Below are positions 8,809-17,802 of a stretch of 64,000 nucleotides of DNA, piece by piece. The stretch lies in assembly GCF_000732625.1 (NCBI RefSeq), contig NZ_JPJI01000032.1, forward strand, positions 930,001 through 994,000, given 5' to 3'. Each line of letters starts with the position of its first letter. Within the stretch, counting starts at the first letter, position 1. The translations under genes and the position numbers were made by a program. This DNA comes from Nonlabens ulvanivorans (lineage in GTDB: Bacteria; Bacteroidota; Bacteroidia; Flavobacteriales; Flavobacteriaceae). A model generated the notes under the pieces. It ran no database searches. It had not been told where the DNA came from and saw only the letters and a program-made list of their open reading frames with translations.

Positions 8809-9810
8809 TTATTTTAAAGTTTTTAAGTAGTAATCGCTTACTCGCTGGATGCTTTTATCAATTGGTGTGTAGTTAAAATCTACATGCTCTTTAATCTTTA
8901 AACCATCATACTTACTGTGAGAGGTTAATGATTGAACGGTAGCACGTTCTAGGCCTCTATTAAAACCTATCCAGTGGCCTATCTTCATTGTTGCAGATAT
9001 GAGATATAATATCCATTTAGGGACCATGATCTTAGGTGCTTTCTTTTTTAAGCTATGACTTATTTTACTTAAAATTTCTTTATAATGAATCGATGATTGA
9101 ACGATAATAAAACGTTCATTTACGATATCAGAATTCATAAGTTGTATCATCGCGTTGGTAACATCTCTTACGTCTACAAAACCACTGGATCCATCGGTAT
9201 AAAAAGGTTGTTTCCTATAAGTTTGAGAGAATAATTTTCCAGATCCACTTTCCCAATTTCCTTCACCTATAATAACACCAGGATTAACTATAATAACATT
9301 CATCCCTTCTTGAGTAGCACGCCATACTTCCATCTCGCCACCATATTTTGAAATGGCATAGTTGCTGTTTTTTGCGTCTAGATTAAAAAAGTCTTCTTCA
9401 TTTATAGCTCGTTGTCCTACTGGTTCGCCCAGCGTTGCTATACTACTTACATAGCATAGTTTCTCTATTTGATGAGCTTGCGCGGTATTGATAACATTAG
9501 AAGTTCCTGTTACATTAGCCTTCTTCATTTGCCAGAAAGGAGCGCCATCTACAATAGCTGCGCAGTGATAAACCTGTGTAATGCCATCCATGGCTTCTTC
9601 TAGGCTTGGTATTTCTAGAATATCACCTTGTACCCATTCAATCTCGTCAACTAACTGATCTTTGTTAGCACCATAAGAATTAAATATAGCACGTGTTTTA
9701 TCGATACTCTTAAGATCTCGATATATCGCTCTTGTTGGAGTTCCGCTTTCGCAAAAGCGATATAACAAATGTCCACCTACTAGTCCAGTGCCGCCAGTTA
9801 CTAAAATCAT
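8809..9810 (-). CDS. NAD-dependent epimerase/dehydratase family protein (extended SDR)
   Basis: 333 residues from the ATG at 9810; an upstream in-frame ATG (9825) would add only MYFYH, and the family normally begins MILVTGGTG. The NAD motif TGGTGLVG lies within the first 12 residues; the catalytic YxxxK is YAISK. The closest types are dihydroflavonol-reductase-like or sterol-dehydrogenase-like SDRs; the substrate is unknown. A one-mismatch copy of the dispersed palindrome encodes RFCES near the N terminus. It is convergent with the DUF4296 gene. Confidence 0.85.
   Translation of the reverse strand: MILVTGGTGLVGGHLLYRFCESGTPTRAIYRDLKSIDKTRAIFNSYGANKDQLVDEIEWVQGDILEIPSLEEAMDGITQVYHCAAIVDGAPFWQMKKANVTGTSNVINTAQAHQIEKLCYVSSIATLGEPVGQRAINEEDFFNLDAKNSNYAISKYGGEMEVWRATQEGMNVIIVNPGVIIGEGNWESGSGKLFSQTYRKQPFYTDGSSGFVDVRDVTNAMIQLMNSDIVNERFIIVQSSIHYKEILSKISHSLKKKAPKIMVPKWILYLISATMKIGHWIGFNRGLERATVQSLTSHSKYDGLKIKEHVDFNYTPIDKSIQRVSDYYLKTLK
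9744..9759. repeat. Dispersed palindrome, one-mismatch copy (in coding sequence)
   Basis: CGCTTTCGCAAAAGCG: one G-to-A change from the 16-bp consensus; read as RFCES in the SDR gene. Confidence 0.85.
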
Positions 9811-9866
9811 ATGGTAAAAGTACATAAACCGCGCTTTAAATACTCTTAAAAGTGCGGTAAAGCCTA

Positions 9867-9874
9867 TATATTTG
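9867..9874 (+). promoter_or_regulatory. -7 promoter box of tyrS
   Basis: TATATTTG, a perfect TAnnTTTG. It contains the TTG that would be the start of the longest tyrS frame, so the true start must be the ATG at 9893, leaving a short leader. Confidence 0.75.
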
Positions 9875-9892
9875 CAGCTTAAATATTTTGAG

Positions 9893-11191
9893 ATGGCTTA
9901 CAATTTTGCAGAAGAACTAAGATGGAGAGGTATGATACATGATATCATGCCAGGAACTGAAGAATTACTTGAAAAAGAAGTTGTTACAGGATATATAGGT
10001 TTTGATCCTACTGCAGATTCTTTACATATAGGTAGTATGGTGCAAATCATTTTATTGATGCATTTGCAACGTGCAGGTCATAGACCTATTGCTTTAGTAG
10101 GTGGTGCTACAGGTATGATAGGCGATCCATCTGGTAAAAGTGATGAACGCAATTTGTTGACTCAAGATATATTAGATAAAAATATTGCTGGTGTACAGTC
10201 TGTATTATCCAGATTTATCGATTTTGAAAAAGGAGATGATGCGACCAAAGCTGTTCTAGTGAATAACTATGACTGGATGAAAAACTTTAGCCTTATAGAT
10301 TTTGCTAGGGATGTAGGGAAACACATAACTGTTAACTACATGATGGCTAAAGATTCTGTAAAGAAACGTGTTCAAGGTGAAGGCGAAGGAATGAGCTTTA
10401 CAGAGTTTACATATCAACTTTTTCAAGGTTATGACTATGTTCATCTTTATGAAAATATGGGTTGTAAGCTACAAATAGGTGGTAGCGATCAATGGGGAAA
10501 TATAACAACTGGTACAGAATTAGTGCGTCGTAAATTAGGTGGTAAAGCGTATGCCTTAACGACACCATTAGTTACCAAGGCAGACGGAACTAAATTTGGT
10601 AAAACAGAGTCTGGAAATGTTTGGTTGGATACAGATAAAACATCGGTTTATAAGTTCTTTCAATTCTGGATTAATGCTACTGATGAAGATGCAATAAATT
10701 GGATTAAAATTTTCACATTCTTGGATAAAGAAACTTGTGAGTCTTTAATTGAAGAGCATGCAAAAGATCCTGGCTATAGAGTTTTGCAAAAACGTCTTGC
10801 AGAAGAAGTGACAGTTATGGTGCATGGTCGTGAGGCTTATGATACCGCTCTTAAAGCTTCGCAAATATTATTTAGTAAAACGGTAACTCCAGAGCAGTGG
10901 AGTGAATTTAATCAAGAAACTTTACTCGATATTTTTGAAGGTGTTCCACAAGCCGAAATTGCTAAAGATGCTTTAAAGGATGGTGTAGATCCTGTAACTC
11001 TCATGGCAGACTTAACAAGTTTCTTGCCGTCAAACAGTGAGGTACGTCGTGCTCTTAAAGAAAATAGTCTTTCTATCAATAAGAATAAAATAAACGCGGA
11101 GACAGTAATTACCACTGATAATTTAATTGCAGAGAATATGTTGTTGCTTCAACGTGGTAAACGTAATTACTTTTTAGTGTTAGTGAAGTAA
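9893..11191 (+). CDS. tyrS: Tyrosine-tRNA ligase
   Basis: 432-residue class I aminoacyl-tRNA synthetase charging tRNA-Tyr. The HIGH-type motif is HIGS (45-48), the KMSKS-type loop is KFGKT (234-238), and an S4-like RNA-binding domain follows at the C terminus. The frame is open from a TTG at 9872, but that codon lies in the -7 promoter box, so the ATG at 9893 ([13 protein letters not shown], the usual family start) is chosen. It is convergent with the next gene (3-bp gap). Confidence 0.96.
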   Translation: MAYNFAEELRWRGMIHDIMPGTEELLEKEVVTGYIGFDPTADSLHIGSMVQIILLMHLQRAGHRPIALVGGATGMIGDPSGKSDERNLLTQDILDKNIAGVQSVLSRFIDFEKGDDATKAVLVNNYDWMKNFSLIDFARDVGKHITVNYMMAKDSVKKRVQGEGEGMSFTEFTYQLFQGYDYVHLYENMGCKLQIGGSDQWGNITTGTELVRRKLGGKAYALTTPLVTKADGTKFGKTESGNVWLDTDKTSVYKFFQFWINATDEDAINWIKIFTFLDKETCESLIEEHAKDPGYRVLQKRLAEEVTVMVHGREAYDTALKASQILFSKTVTPEQWSEFNQETLLDIFEGVPQAEIAKDALKDGVDPVTLMADLTSFLPSNSEVRRALKENSLSINKNKINAETVITTDNLIAENMLLLQRGKRNYFLVLVK

Positions 11192-11194
11192 AAG

Positions 11195-12166
11195 TTATTC
11201 CACAGCCATCAAATTGCAGCCTCTTATATCAGACTGATCAAACCTTCCTAGAACTTGAAAAGTGCCATCGGGTAATACTTTACCTAGATCTTGTGTAGCA
11301 ATAAAGGAACAGGAATTATAGTTAGCTAGATCTATTATGTTAAGTCCACCAGTTTTTGAGGATTTTAATAAACTCAATGGATCATTAGTGTCTCGAGTAG
11401 TCACTTTCATCCATGGTGGCGTGGTAAAATTAATACCATCGCTAGCATAGGCTTGTGATAATAGCTCTGTCATGCCGTATTCACTTTGTATGCTTGCTTT
11501 CGCGAAAGCGGACTTTAAAATATCATGCAGCTCCTGTTTAATGATTTCCTTACGCATGCCTTTCATTCCACCAGTCTCAATGATGATGGTTTGAGATAAT
11601 TCTTGAGGGAACTTTTCTGCTAGTTGAAGTAGCGCAAAGGTGACTCCTATAAGAATGACCTTTTGATTATTTTGCTGTAAGGTTTTAAGCACTTGTGCAA
11701 GTTCATCTATATTATTAAGATAGAAGCCGCTAGATGGATGTTTACTCTTTTCTATCCAGCGTTGTGCCATATAAACCAAAGAAGATCCACTGCGCTCTAA
11801 GTAATGCGGTAGTAAGGCGAGTACAGCATAATCTTCATGATTACCATAAGTGATGTCAAAGCTTTTATCCAAACTTAAATCATATACACCAGTATCAGTG
11901 ATATGATGTTTAGATGTGGTCATGCCTGTGGTTCCGCTACTGGTAAAAGTAATTTCTGACTTATTAGTATTACTAACAATATGGTGGCTCTTGAAAAACG
12001 AAATTGGAAGATATGGGATTTCATCTACCGATTGTGGTGTCGTTCTACCTATTAAATGACAGTATTTATGATATACAGCGTTGTGATCTAATTGATGTTT
12101 AAAGATGGCTAGTGCCAATTCTTCAAAATTAGATGATGATGTTATATTAAAAACTGACTGAAACAA
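11195..12166 (-). CDS. LuxE-like acyl-activating enzyme (acyl-protein synthetase/PaaK relative)
   Basis: 323 residues. The adenylate-binding loop is SSGTTG (76-81) and YGMTELLSQAY (230-240) is the second conserved adenylation motif. This matches LuxE acyl-protein synthetase and relatives, which activate a carboxylic acid with ATP. It stands alone with no luciferase or reductase gene, so its acyl substrate is unknown. The start is a TTG at 12166; no in-frame ATG lies nearby and a -7 box (12187-12194) is well placed for it. Residues 219-225 (SAFAKAS) are encoded by an exact copy of the dispersed palindrome. Confidence 0.78.
   Translation of the reverse strand: MFQSVFNITSSSNFEELALAIFKHQLDHNAVYHKYCHLIGRTTPQSVDEIPYLPISFFKSHHIVSNTNKSEITFTSSGTTGMTTSKHHITDTGVYDLSLDKSFDITYGNHEDYAVLALLPHYLERSGSSLVYMAQRWIEKSKHPSSGFYLNNIDELAQVLKTLQQNNQKVILIGVTFALLQLAEKFPQELSQTIIIETGGMKGMRKEIIKQELHDILKSAFAKASIQSEYGMTELLSQAYASDGINFTTPPWMKVTTRDTNDPLSLLKSSKTGGLNIIDLANYNSCSFIATQDLGKVLPDGTFQVLGRFDQSDIRGCNLMAVE
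11496..11509. repeat. Dispersed palindrome, exact 14-bp core (in coding sequence)
   Basis: GCTTTCGCGAAAGC in the LuxE-like gene, read as AFAKA. Confidence 0.95.
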
Positions 12167-12186
12167 TAGGAAGTGTTTATTGATTT

Positions 12187-12194
12187 CAAAAGTA
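12187..12194 (-). promoter_or_regulatory. -7 promoter box of the LuxE-like gene
   Basis: TACTTTTG on the minus strand (TAnnTTTG), 20 bp before the TTG start; it separates this gene from the terminated gene upstream. Confidence 0.5.
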
Positions 12195-12201
12195 AATAAA
12201 A

Positions 12202-12228
12202 AAGCGCCGCAGTAACACTGCGGCGCTT
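12202..12228 (-). terminator. Rho-independent terminator of the lamin-tail protein gene
   Basis: GC-rich 11-bp stem AAGCGCCGCAG/CTGCGGCGCTT with a 5-nt loop, followed on the minus strand by a T-run. Confidence 0.92.
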
Positions 12229-12251
12229 GATTTATAAAAGTTTTGTAATTC

Positions 12252-14168
12252 TTATTGAACGACTAACTTTCTAGTTTGTGAATTTCCATTTTGAGAAATC
12301 TTTACAATGTAAAGACCAGCATTTAATGAAGATACATTGATAGAGTTAGTTACTGCTTTTTGAGAAATAACTTGCTGTCCTAATGCAGAGTAAATAATGA
12401 CATCTACAGGATTACCATTCTCTACAGAGATATTGATTTCATTACCAGAAACTGGATTAGGGAATAATTTAAAGCTGTTTTTAGTAAACTGCTCATTTGA
12501 TAATGTAAAGTCGTTTACAGCACCTGGTGTGCCTAAGTCACCTGCGCCAAAAGTACTTGTTGCAAGTCCCCAGTTAACACCTAGATCATTGTCTGTCGCA
12601 TTATACTTTGATACTGCAAGTTCCATACTAGCGCCATTACCGTCAGGGAATGTAGCGCCGTTATCCCAAGATACTTCATCGATTACTGTTCCGCCGCACT
12701 GAATCGATAGTTCATCTAATCCATTTCCTAAGAAAGTAGAAGTTCCATCATAAACATAATCAGGTGTAATTCCACCGTTTAATGTTGTGTTTGCATTCGC
12801 TACAAAAACAGCATATCCATTTGCAGGAACTATGACAGATGTAACAATCGTAAAGTTTTCTCCAGAATTAGTAAGATCAACTATTTCATAACCTAACATA
12901 TCGATAGGTGCGCTTGTCGTATTGTAAACCTCAAAATACTCACCTTCATTATCCTGGGACGCATTTGGGTTTTGCATGATCTCTGTTAAAATAATATCAC
13001 CAGGATTTGCACATGTAACGTTTGCTAAACAAGCTGGGCTTGAAATATTACGAGATAAATTACAAGCGCTATTTGCTGGGTCACCTGTTACTGTAACTGT
13101 AAAGTCAACACCTTCAGTAACACCAGTAATCATAATTTGACCAGCTGCAACCGTTGATGGATTGTCTCCAGCAATAGTTCCATTTCCTGCCGTATCTATT
13201 GTATAAGTAGAAGTACCACCGCCGGTATAATCGATAGTTACATCATATAAATCTACACCAGATGTTGAAGTCTGACAAGTTTCAGTTATAGTCGCTAATT
13301 GTAAATCACATGGGAAAGAAACGTCAAAGCTAGTAGCGTCTGTAGCAAGTACGGTTGCGCCATCTAACATGTCAACTGTTACAGCATAAGCCATACCATC
13401 ACTTACTGCTACTGCAAAAGGCGATGTAGCATTCGCAGTTGCCGTTCCATTTACAGTTACCGTAAAAGTTCCACCTGCAGGTAAGTTAAGCGCTGTCCAT
13501 GTAACATCTACACTAGTTGTTCCTCCTTGTAGGCTACTACCATTTCCAGGAGCGGTAATGGTTACTGTAGGGTTAGTGTTAGGAGTTGAAGAGTAAGAGC
13601 CTGTTCCAATTATTGATTCAAATGTTGTAGATCCACACTGACCATCTAAAGTATTAGGAGTGCTTGTCACCCAATTTGCTTGATTAAAAGTAGCATCAGG
13701 ACCTGTACCATCTACTCTTTTTGCATAAGAATCTAAATATTCCCAAGTTTCTCCAGTTCCGTCTACTTGAGTTCCGTAAGTATCAATAACAGTCATTGTA
13801 GCGCTTTCAATAATACGTACAGCATCATCTCCATTGTTGTTTGCTGTTCCAGCTGCTTGATAGTCTGCAGCAACAATGCCAGGGAATTCGCTATTTAATA
13901 AAGCTTCAGTTCCTGAGTATACATAAACGAAAGAATTTGTTCGAGTTCCAAAAGGTGTCAAATCAAATGGAGTACCAAAAGCACCCCCATTTGCAGATTT
14001 CTCTAATGTAAACTGTGTGAAATCTACAGTTCCATTTGCATAAATTTCGATAAGTTTTGGTGTTCCACCTGTACAAGTACCATCAACTATAGAAGTGATT
14101 ATAGGTTGTTGTGCGAAAGAAATTGCTGCAACGAAGAACATTGCAACCGTAAAGTAAATTTGTTTCAT
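12252..14168 (-). CDS. Secreted lamin-tail-domain protein with T9SS sorting domain
   Basis: 638 residues from the ATG at 14168. The longest frame starts 27 bp earlier, but that ATG lies inside the -7 promoter box. Signal peptide MKQIYFTVAMFFVAAISFAQ; then a lamin-tail-like domain (IEIYANGTVDFTQFTLEK region), Ig-like beta domains (PTVTITAPGNGSSLQGG onward), a second lamin-tail domain (ILTEIMQNPNASQDNEGEYF onward) and a T9SS type A C-terminal domain (LFPNPVSGNEINIS to the end, GLYIVKI). It should be exported through the Sec and type IX systems to the cell surface or medium. Function unknown. Next to another T9SS cargo gene but probably transcribed separately. Confidence 0.88.
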   Translation of the reverse strand: MKQIYFTVAMFFVAAISFAQQPIITSIVDGTCTGGTPKLIEIYANGTVDFTQFTLEKSANGGAFGTPFDLTPFGTRTNSFVYVYSGTEALLNSEFPGIVAADYQAAGTANNNGDDAVRIIESATMTVIDTYGTQVDGTGETWEYLDSYAKRVDGTGPDATFNQANWVTSTPNTLDGQCGSTTFESIIGTGSYSSTPNTNPTVTITAPGNGSSLQGGTTSVDVTWTALNLPAGGTFTVTVNGTATANATSPFAVAVSDGMAYAVTVDMLDGATVLATDATSFDVSFPCDLQLATITETCQTSTSGVDLYDVTIDYTGGGTSTYTIDTAGNGTIAGDNPSTVAAGQIMITGVTEGVDFTVTVTGDPANSACNLSRNISSPACLANVTCANPGDIILTEIMQNPNASQDNEGEYFEVYNTTSAPIDMLGYEIVDLTNSGENFTIVTSVIVPANGYAVFVANANTTLNGGITPDYVYDGTSTFLGNGLDELSIQCGGTVIDEVSWDNGATFPDGNGASMELAVSKYNATDNDLGVNWGLATSTFGAGDLGTPGAVNDFTLSNEQFTKNSFKLFPNPVSGNEINISVENGNPVDVIIYSALGQQVISQKAVTNSINVSSLNAGLYIVKISQNGNSQTRKLVVQ

Positions 14169-14184
14169 CTCTGATTGTTTTTTG

Positions 14185-14192
14185 CAAATATA
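14185..14192 (-). promoter_or_regulatory. -7 promoter box of the lamin-tail gene
   Basis: TATATTTG on the minus strand, 17 bp before the ATG at 14168; it overlaps and so rules out the upstream ATG. Confidence 0.7.
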
Positions 14193-14291
14193 CATTATTC
14201 ATAATCCTGCAGTCTTGACTTTAAGGGATTTAATGTTAACATAACATCAGATGTAATAAATTAATCAACCATTTAACACAACGGATTTTGT

Positions 14292-16892
14292 CTATTTTAC
14301 GACGATTTTCTCTACGTGATTAATGTCCTCTCCAGATATTGAGATTAAGTATATTCCTGCTTTCAAAGAGCTTAAATCAACTTTTACTATTTCATTAAAG
14401 TTTGATGTTTTATTGAAAACAATTCTTCCATTGAAGTCATATATGGTAAGAAGACCATTGTTGACTTGATTCAATGAAGCAATTGAGACTAGTCCGTTAG
14501 TAGGATTAGGGAAGATATTGAAAGAGTTAATGGATTCATTATCATTGCTTAGAGGTGCTGGTGTATCAAATGCTTCAATTTGATCAAATCGGTTGTTGCT
14601 GTCTCCTTGTGTAGCGCTAAAACCTAAACCTCTGGCTGCAAAAACTTCCCATATTCTATCACTGTTAACACCGCCATTTGCAATCATGTCTGCCTGTAGA
14701 ATGGCGTCTCTACCATCTACAAAGCCAGGATTACAAGGCTGTAGTTTCATGCCGTCCATAATTAGTTGCATTGCAATATTGTTTCCGCCAGTTCCATTAA
14801 ACAGATCAGGATCATATCCATAATCACTTATAAATCTCCAGGATAGATCCCATAGCATACTAGCCCATATAGAGCCAATCCCATGTGGTGCGGAAAAGTT
14901 TGCATTGTTAGTGTCGCCAAATGTTACTGGATTGATATTAAAATCAGTGCTATAAGGAAAATTTCTAATTCCAGGTCCAGTTACAGATTGATTTGTAGAA
15001 TAGGTTCCTATACCTCTTATATCGGTACCTAAATCTCCTGGTTCTATAGTAATGATAAGACTGAACCAGTCACTCCAGCCTTCACCCATTTGTTCATTAT
15101 TACTTAAGCAACTAGGGTTTGCAGGACCACCTGTCAATCGTGTTGAAATACCATGCCCATATTCATGTGCTACAATTCCATTATCTAAACTACCATCTTT
15201 TCTAAAAAGACCCGTATTGTTCAAACTAGCGTTGATAGTCGTGCCACCTTGTAATGCTGCAATTAAAGAATTACCATCATTTTGACTAATCATAATTGAT
15301 GGAATAGTGACTAGATTTCCGTCATTCCCTGGTGCCATCGCGATAGGTGCAGTCGCAGCATTATTGACTACAATCACGGCAATAGCTCCTTGATTTTGCG
15401 CAGCAAGAACTTTAGTCCCAAATTGGCAATTACCACGACGCATTACTACAATTTTTCCATTTAATGATGGGCCGTTTGTAATAACATCACAAGCATCGCT
15501 AATGTCTGTAGATACACCTCCGGAATTATCGTCTATAACCAAGGCTAAATCTGATACTAAAGGACTATTAGGACTCGGTAAACTATTGCCGAAAGCTGCT
15601 GGCTCACCATCATAACTGCCAGCGAGGTTACTGTTGTTTATCGTTAAAGGGTTTACTCCACCAGTGGTAGGCGCGTTCCATAAAAACATATTCATTCTAG
15701 GATTACCACCATCTCCAGGAGTACCAAAGGTTGCGTTATTAAATCCGCTACCATCCTGAGCATCTGCAACGACAAAGTCTCCTTCTAGACCACCATTACC
15801 ATAGTTATTAGATTGGAAATTTCCACTGGCTTCATCAAATCCGTACTGATACCAAATATCATGCATCATGTTATTCATATAGAATAGGTTAACAGTTGAT
15901 CCATTAATATTATCTCTAGCAGGAACGTCCAGCTGCTGTGGGAAACTAAAGTCTAGTGTAATCCCACCATCTGGTGATGCACCTATAGTGGATCCATCGC
16001 CATCAAAGTCGTCTTGAGCAAATACATTATTTCCTCTTGTAATAGTGAAATCAGGTCCTACAACAGCATTAGTGTCATGCCATCCAAAAGGTGATGCAAC
16101 TGGATCTGCAGGACTATTTACTATAGATTCATTCCCATGATTAGGACTTTCTAATGGAAGAGCATAAACGTTATATTGAGAATTGTCCATGAAAGTAGTA
16201 GCTGTTTGTGTACTAAACGTCTCTGTAAAATAGCTGCTATGACGTGGTTGATGTTGATTTTCTTCATCATGACTGAAGTTACAACTAATTACTAAATCAA
16301 TTTCCTTAATTAATTCACCAGATATACTGTCAATGTATAATAAATACATGTGTTGATTATCATTAGTTTCTATGTAGACTTGCCAGGTGAGTCTTAATAT
16401 ATTTTCAGTTTTAATATAAATAGGATTAAGCTTGATCGGTTTTGATGATAAAGAGCTATTTGAGAAATGTAATATGCCGTTTTGATCGGTTCCAGTAGCA
16501 TACGTATTGGTGTTAAAATTTAATTCCATCGAGCTAGCAGCTTGATGAATTGCAGTTATTGGTTCAATAGCGTTATTGGTCGAGTTTATTTTACTAATAA
16601 TGTTCTTTTCAAATGAAATGGAGCTACTAATCACCTCATTATCTTTAATTAAGAACATAGAAGAGCTATTTGCAATTTCAATCCCTTGATAGTATTGAGA
16701 TATATAAACGGTCTGAGCATTCAGACTTTTTGAAAAAGAGCTTGTAGTGACTTTTAGTTCGTTAATATCTTGAACTTCAAAAAGATAAGTGCTTTTGTTT
16801 TGATTTAAAAATTCTTTCGCTATACTGGTATATTCTTGTGCAGTGGCCTGTAAGCAAGTGATTGTTATAAATAGGGATATTAAAATTCTCAT
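14292..16892 (-). CDS. M36 (fungalysin-type) metallopeptidase with PA domain and T9SS sorting domain
   Basis: 866 residues. Order: signal peptide (1-19), fungalysin-type propeptide (about 20-210), M36 catalytic domain carrying zinc motif HEYGH (576-580) and the downstream glutamate motif GEGWSDW (603-609, Glu604 as third ligand), with a protease-associated domain inserted at about 445-550 (GKIVVMRRGNCQFGTK), and a C-terminal T9SS type A domain (FNIFPNPTNG, from about 791, ending GIYLISI...IVVK). It is a secreted endopeptidase, probably for extracellular protein feeding, activated by propeptide removal. It lies 123 bp upstream of the lamin-tail gene on the same strand. Confidence 0.93.
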   Translation of the reverse strand: MRILISLFITITCLQATAQEYTSIAKEFLNQNKSTYLFEVQDINELKVTTSSFSKSLNAQTVYISQYYQGIEIANSSSMFLIKDNEVISSSISFEKNIISKINSTNNAIEPITAIHQAASSMELNFNTNTYATGTDQNGILHFSNSSLSSKPIKLNPIYIKTENILRLTWQVYIETNDNQHMYLLYIDSISGELIKEIDLVISCNFSHDEENQHQPRHSSYFTETFSTQTATTFMDNSQYNVYALPLESPNHGNESIVNSPADPVASPFGWHDTNAVVGPDFTITRGNNVFAQDDFDGDGSTIGASPDGGITLDFSFPQQLDVPARDNINGSTVNLFYMNNMMHDIWYQYGFDEASGNFQSNNYGNGGLEGDFVVADAQDGSGFNNATFGTPGDGGNPRMNMFLWNAPTTGGVNPLTINNSNLAGSYDGEPAAFGNSLPSPNSPLVSDLALVIDDNSGGVSTDISDACDVITNGPSLNGKIVVMRRGNCQFGTKVLAAQNQGAIAVIVVNNAATAPIAMAPGNDGNLVTIPSIMISQNDGNSLIAALQGGTTINASLNNTGLFRKDGSLDNGIVAHEYGHGISTRLTGGPANPSCLSNNEQMGEGWSDWFSLIITIEPGDLGTDIRGIGTYSTNQSVTGPGIRNFPYSTDFNINPVTFGDTNNANFSAPHGIGSIWASMLWDLSWRFISDYGYDPDLFNGTGGNNIAMQLIMDGMKLQPCNPGFVDGRDAILQADMIANGGVNSDRIWEVFAARGLGFSATQGDSNNRFDQIEAFDTPAPLSNDNESINSFNIFPNPTNGLVSIASLNQVNNGLLTIYDFNGRIVFNKTSNFNEIVKVDLSSLKAGIYLISISGEDINHVEKIVVK

Positions 16893-16992
16893 ATATAATT
16901 GATAATCTGCGTAGTATTAAAGTCCCAATATACGTCTTGAATCTCATAATTCTATCACAAGACTTTGTTCATGTAACTGGTTTATGAAATTT

Positions 16993-17008
16993 CGCTTTCG
17001 CGAAAGCG
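16993..17008. repeat. Dispersed palindrome, exact 16-bp copy (intergenic)
   Basis: CGCTTTCGCGAAAGCG in the 223-bp divergent gap between the M36 peptidase and the response regulator. Confidence 0.95.
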
Positions 17009-17115
17009 GCTCTCAAAAAAGAGCATAGATTTAATATCGCTTAACTTAAAGCTAACAATCAATTAATTTTAATTGCTGATAAACTTATTAACTTAGCAGC
17101 TTACTTTACACTAAG

Positions 17116-17802
17116 ATGAAAGACGCTATTGCAAAGATTTTATTGGTAGATGATGAGCCAGATATTCTAGAAATCGTAAGCTATAATTTGAAAAACGAAG
17201 GTTATCAAGTTTTTACAGCTGAGAATGGAAAAGAAGGTGTTCAAAAGGCCAAGAAGAAAAAGCCAGACTTGATCATTCTAGACGTTATGATGCCTATCAT
17301 GGATGGTATTGAAGCTTGCGAGCAAATCCGTAAAATTCCAGAATTAGATCATACTATTATTACGTTCTTAACTGCACGTGGTGAGGATTATTCAATGATC
17401 GCCGGTTTTGATGCTGGTGCAGATGATTATATTGCAAAACCTATCAAGCCACGCGTATTAGTTTCTAAAGTAAAATCTTTATTGCGTCGCAATACGATGC
17501 CTAAAGGTGATGAAGGTAATATTGTTAAGATAGGTGACCTAGTTATCGATAAAGATCAATATAAAATCATCTTTAAGAAAGAAGAAATTATTTTGCCACG
17601 CAAAGAATTTGAACTACTTTCATTACTTACTTCAAAGCCTGGAAAGGTTTTTAAAAGAGAAGAGATTCTCGATGTGGTATGGGGTAATGAAGTTATTGTA
17701 GGTGGTAGAACTATTGATGTTCATATCAGAAAACTAAGAGAAAAACTAGGTGACGATAGCTTTAAAACCGTAAAAGGTGTAGGCTATAAATATGTCAAAT
17801 AA
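17116..17802 (+). CDS. OmpR/PhoB-family response regulator
   Basis: 228 residues. Receiver domain with acidic pocket Asp12/Asp13 (VDDEPD), phospho-acceptor Asp56 (LDVMMP), Thr86 and Lys108 (AKPIKP), followed by a winged-helix DNA-binding domain ending KTVKGVGYKYVK. It is activated by the histidine kinase whose gene overlaps its 3' end by 11 bp. The pair resembles PhoB/PhoR, but the signal and target genes cannot be read from the window. Confidence 0.93.
   Translation: MKDAIAKILLVDDEPDILEIVSYNLKNEGYQVFTAENGKEGVQKAKKKKPDLIILDVMMPIMDGIEACEQIRKIPELDHTIITFLTARGEDYSMIAGFDAGADDYIAKPIKPRVLVSKVKSLLRRNTMPKGDEGNIVKIGDLVIDKDQYKIIFKKEEIILPRKEFELLSLLTSKPGKVFKREEILDVVWGNEVIVGGRTIDVHIRKLREKLGDDSFKTVKGVGYKYVK

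Noticed and set aside
9872-9892. TTG start for a longer tyrS
   Set aside because: The TTG is part of the TATATTTG promoter box and homologues start at the following ATG.
14233-14242. ATGTTAACAT palindrome between the two T9SS genes
   Set aside because: Ten AT-rich symmetric bases are expected by chance in this composition.
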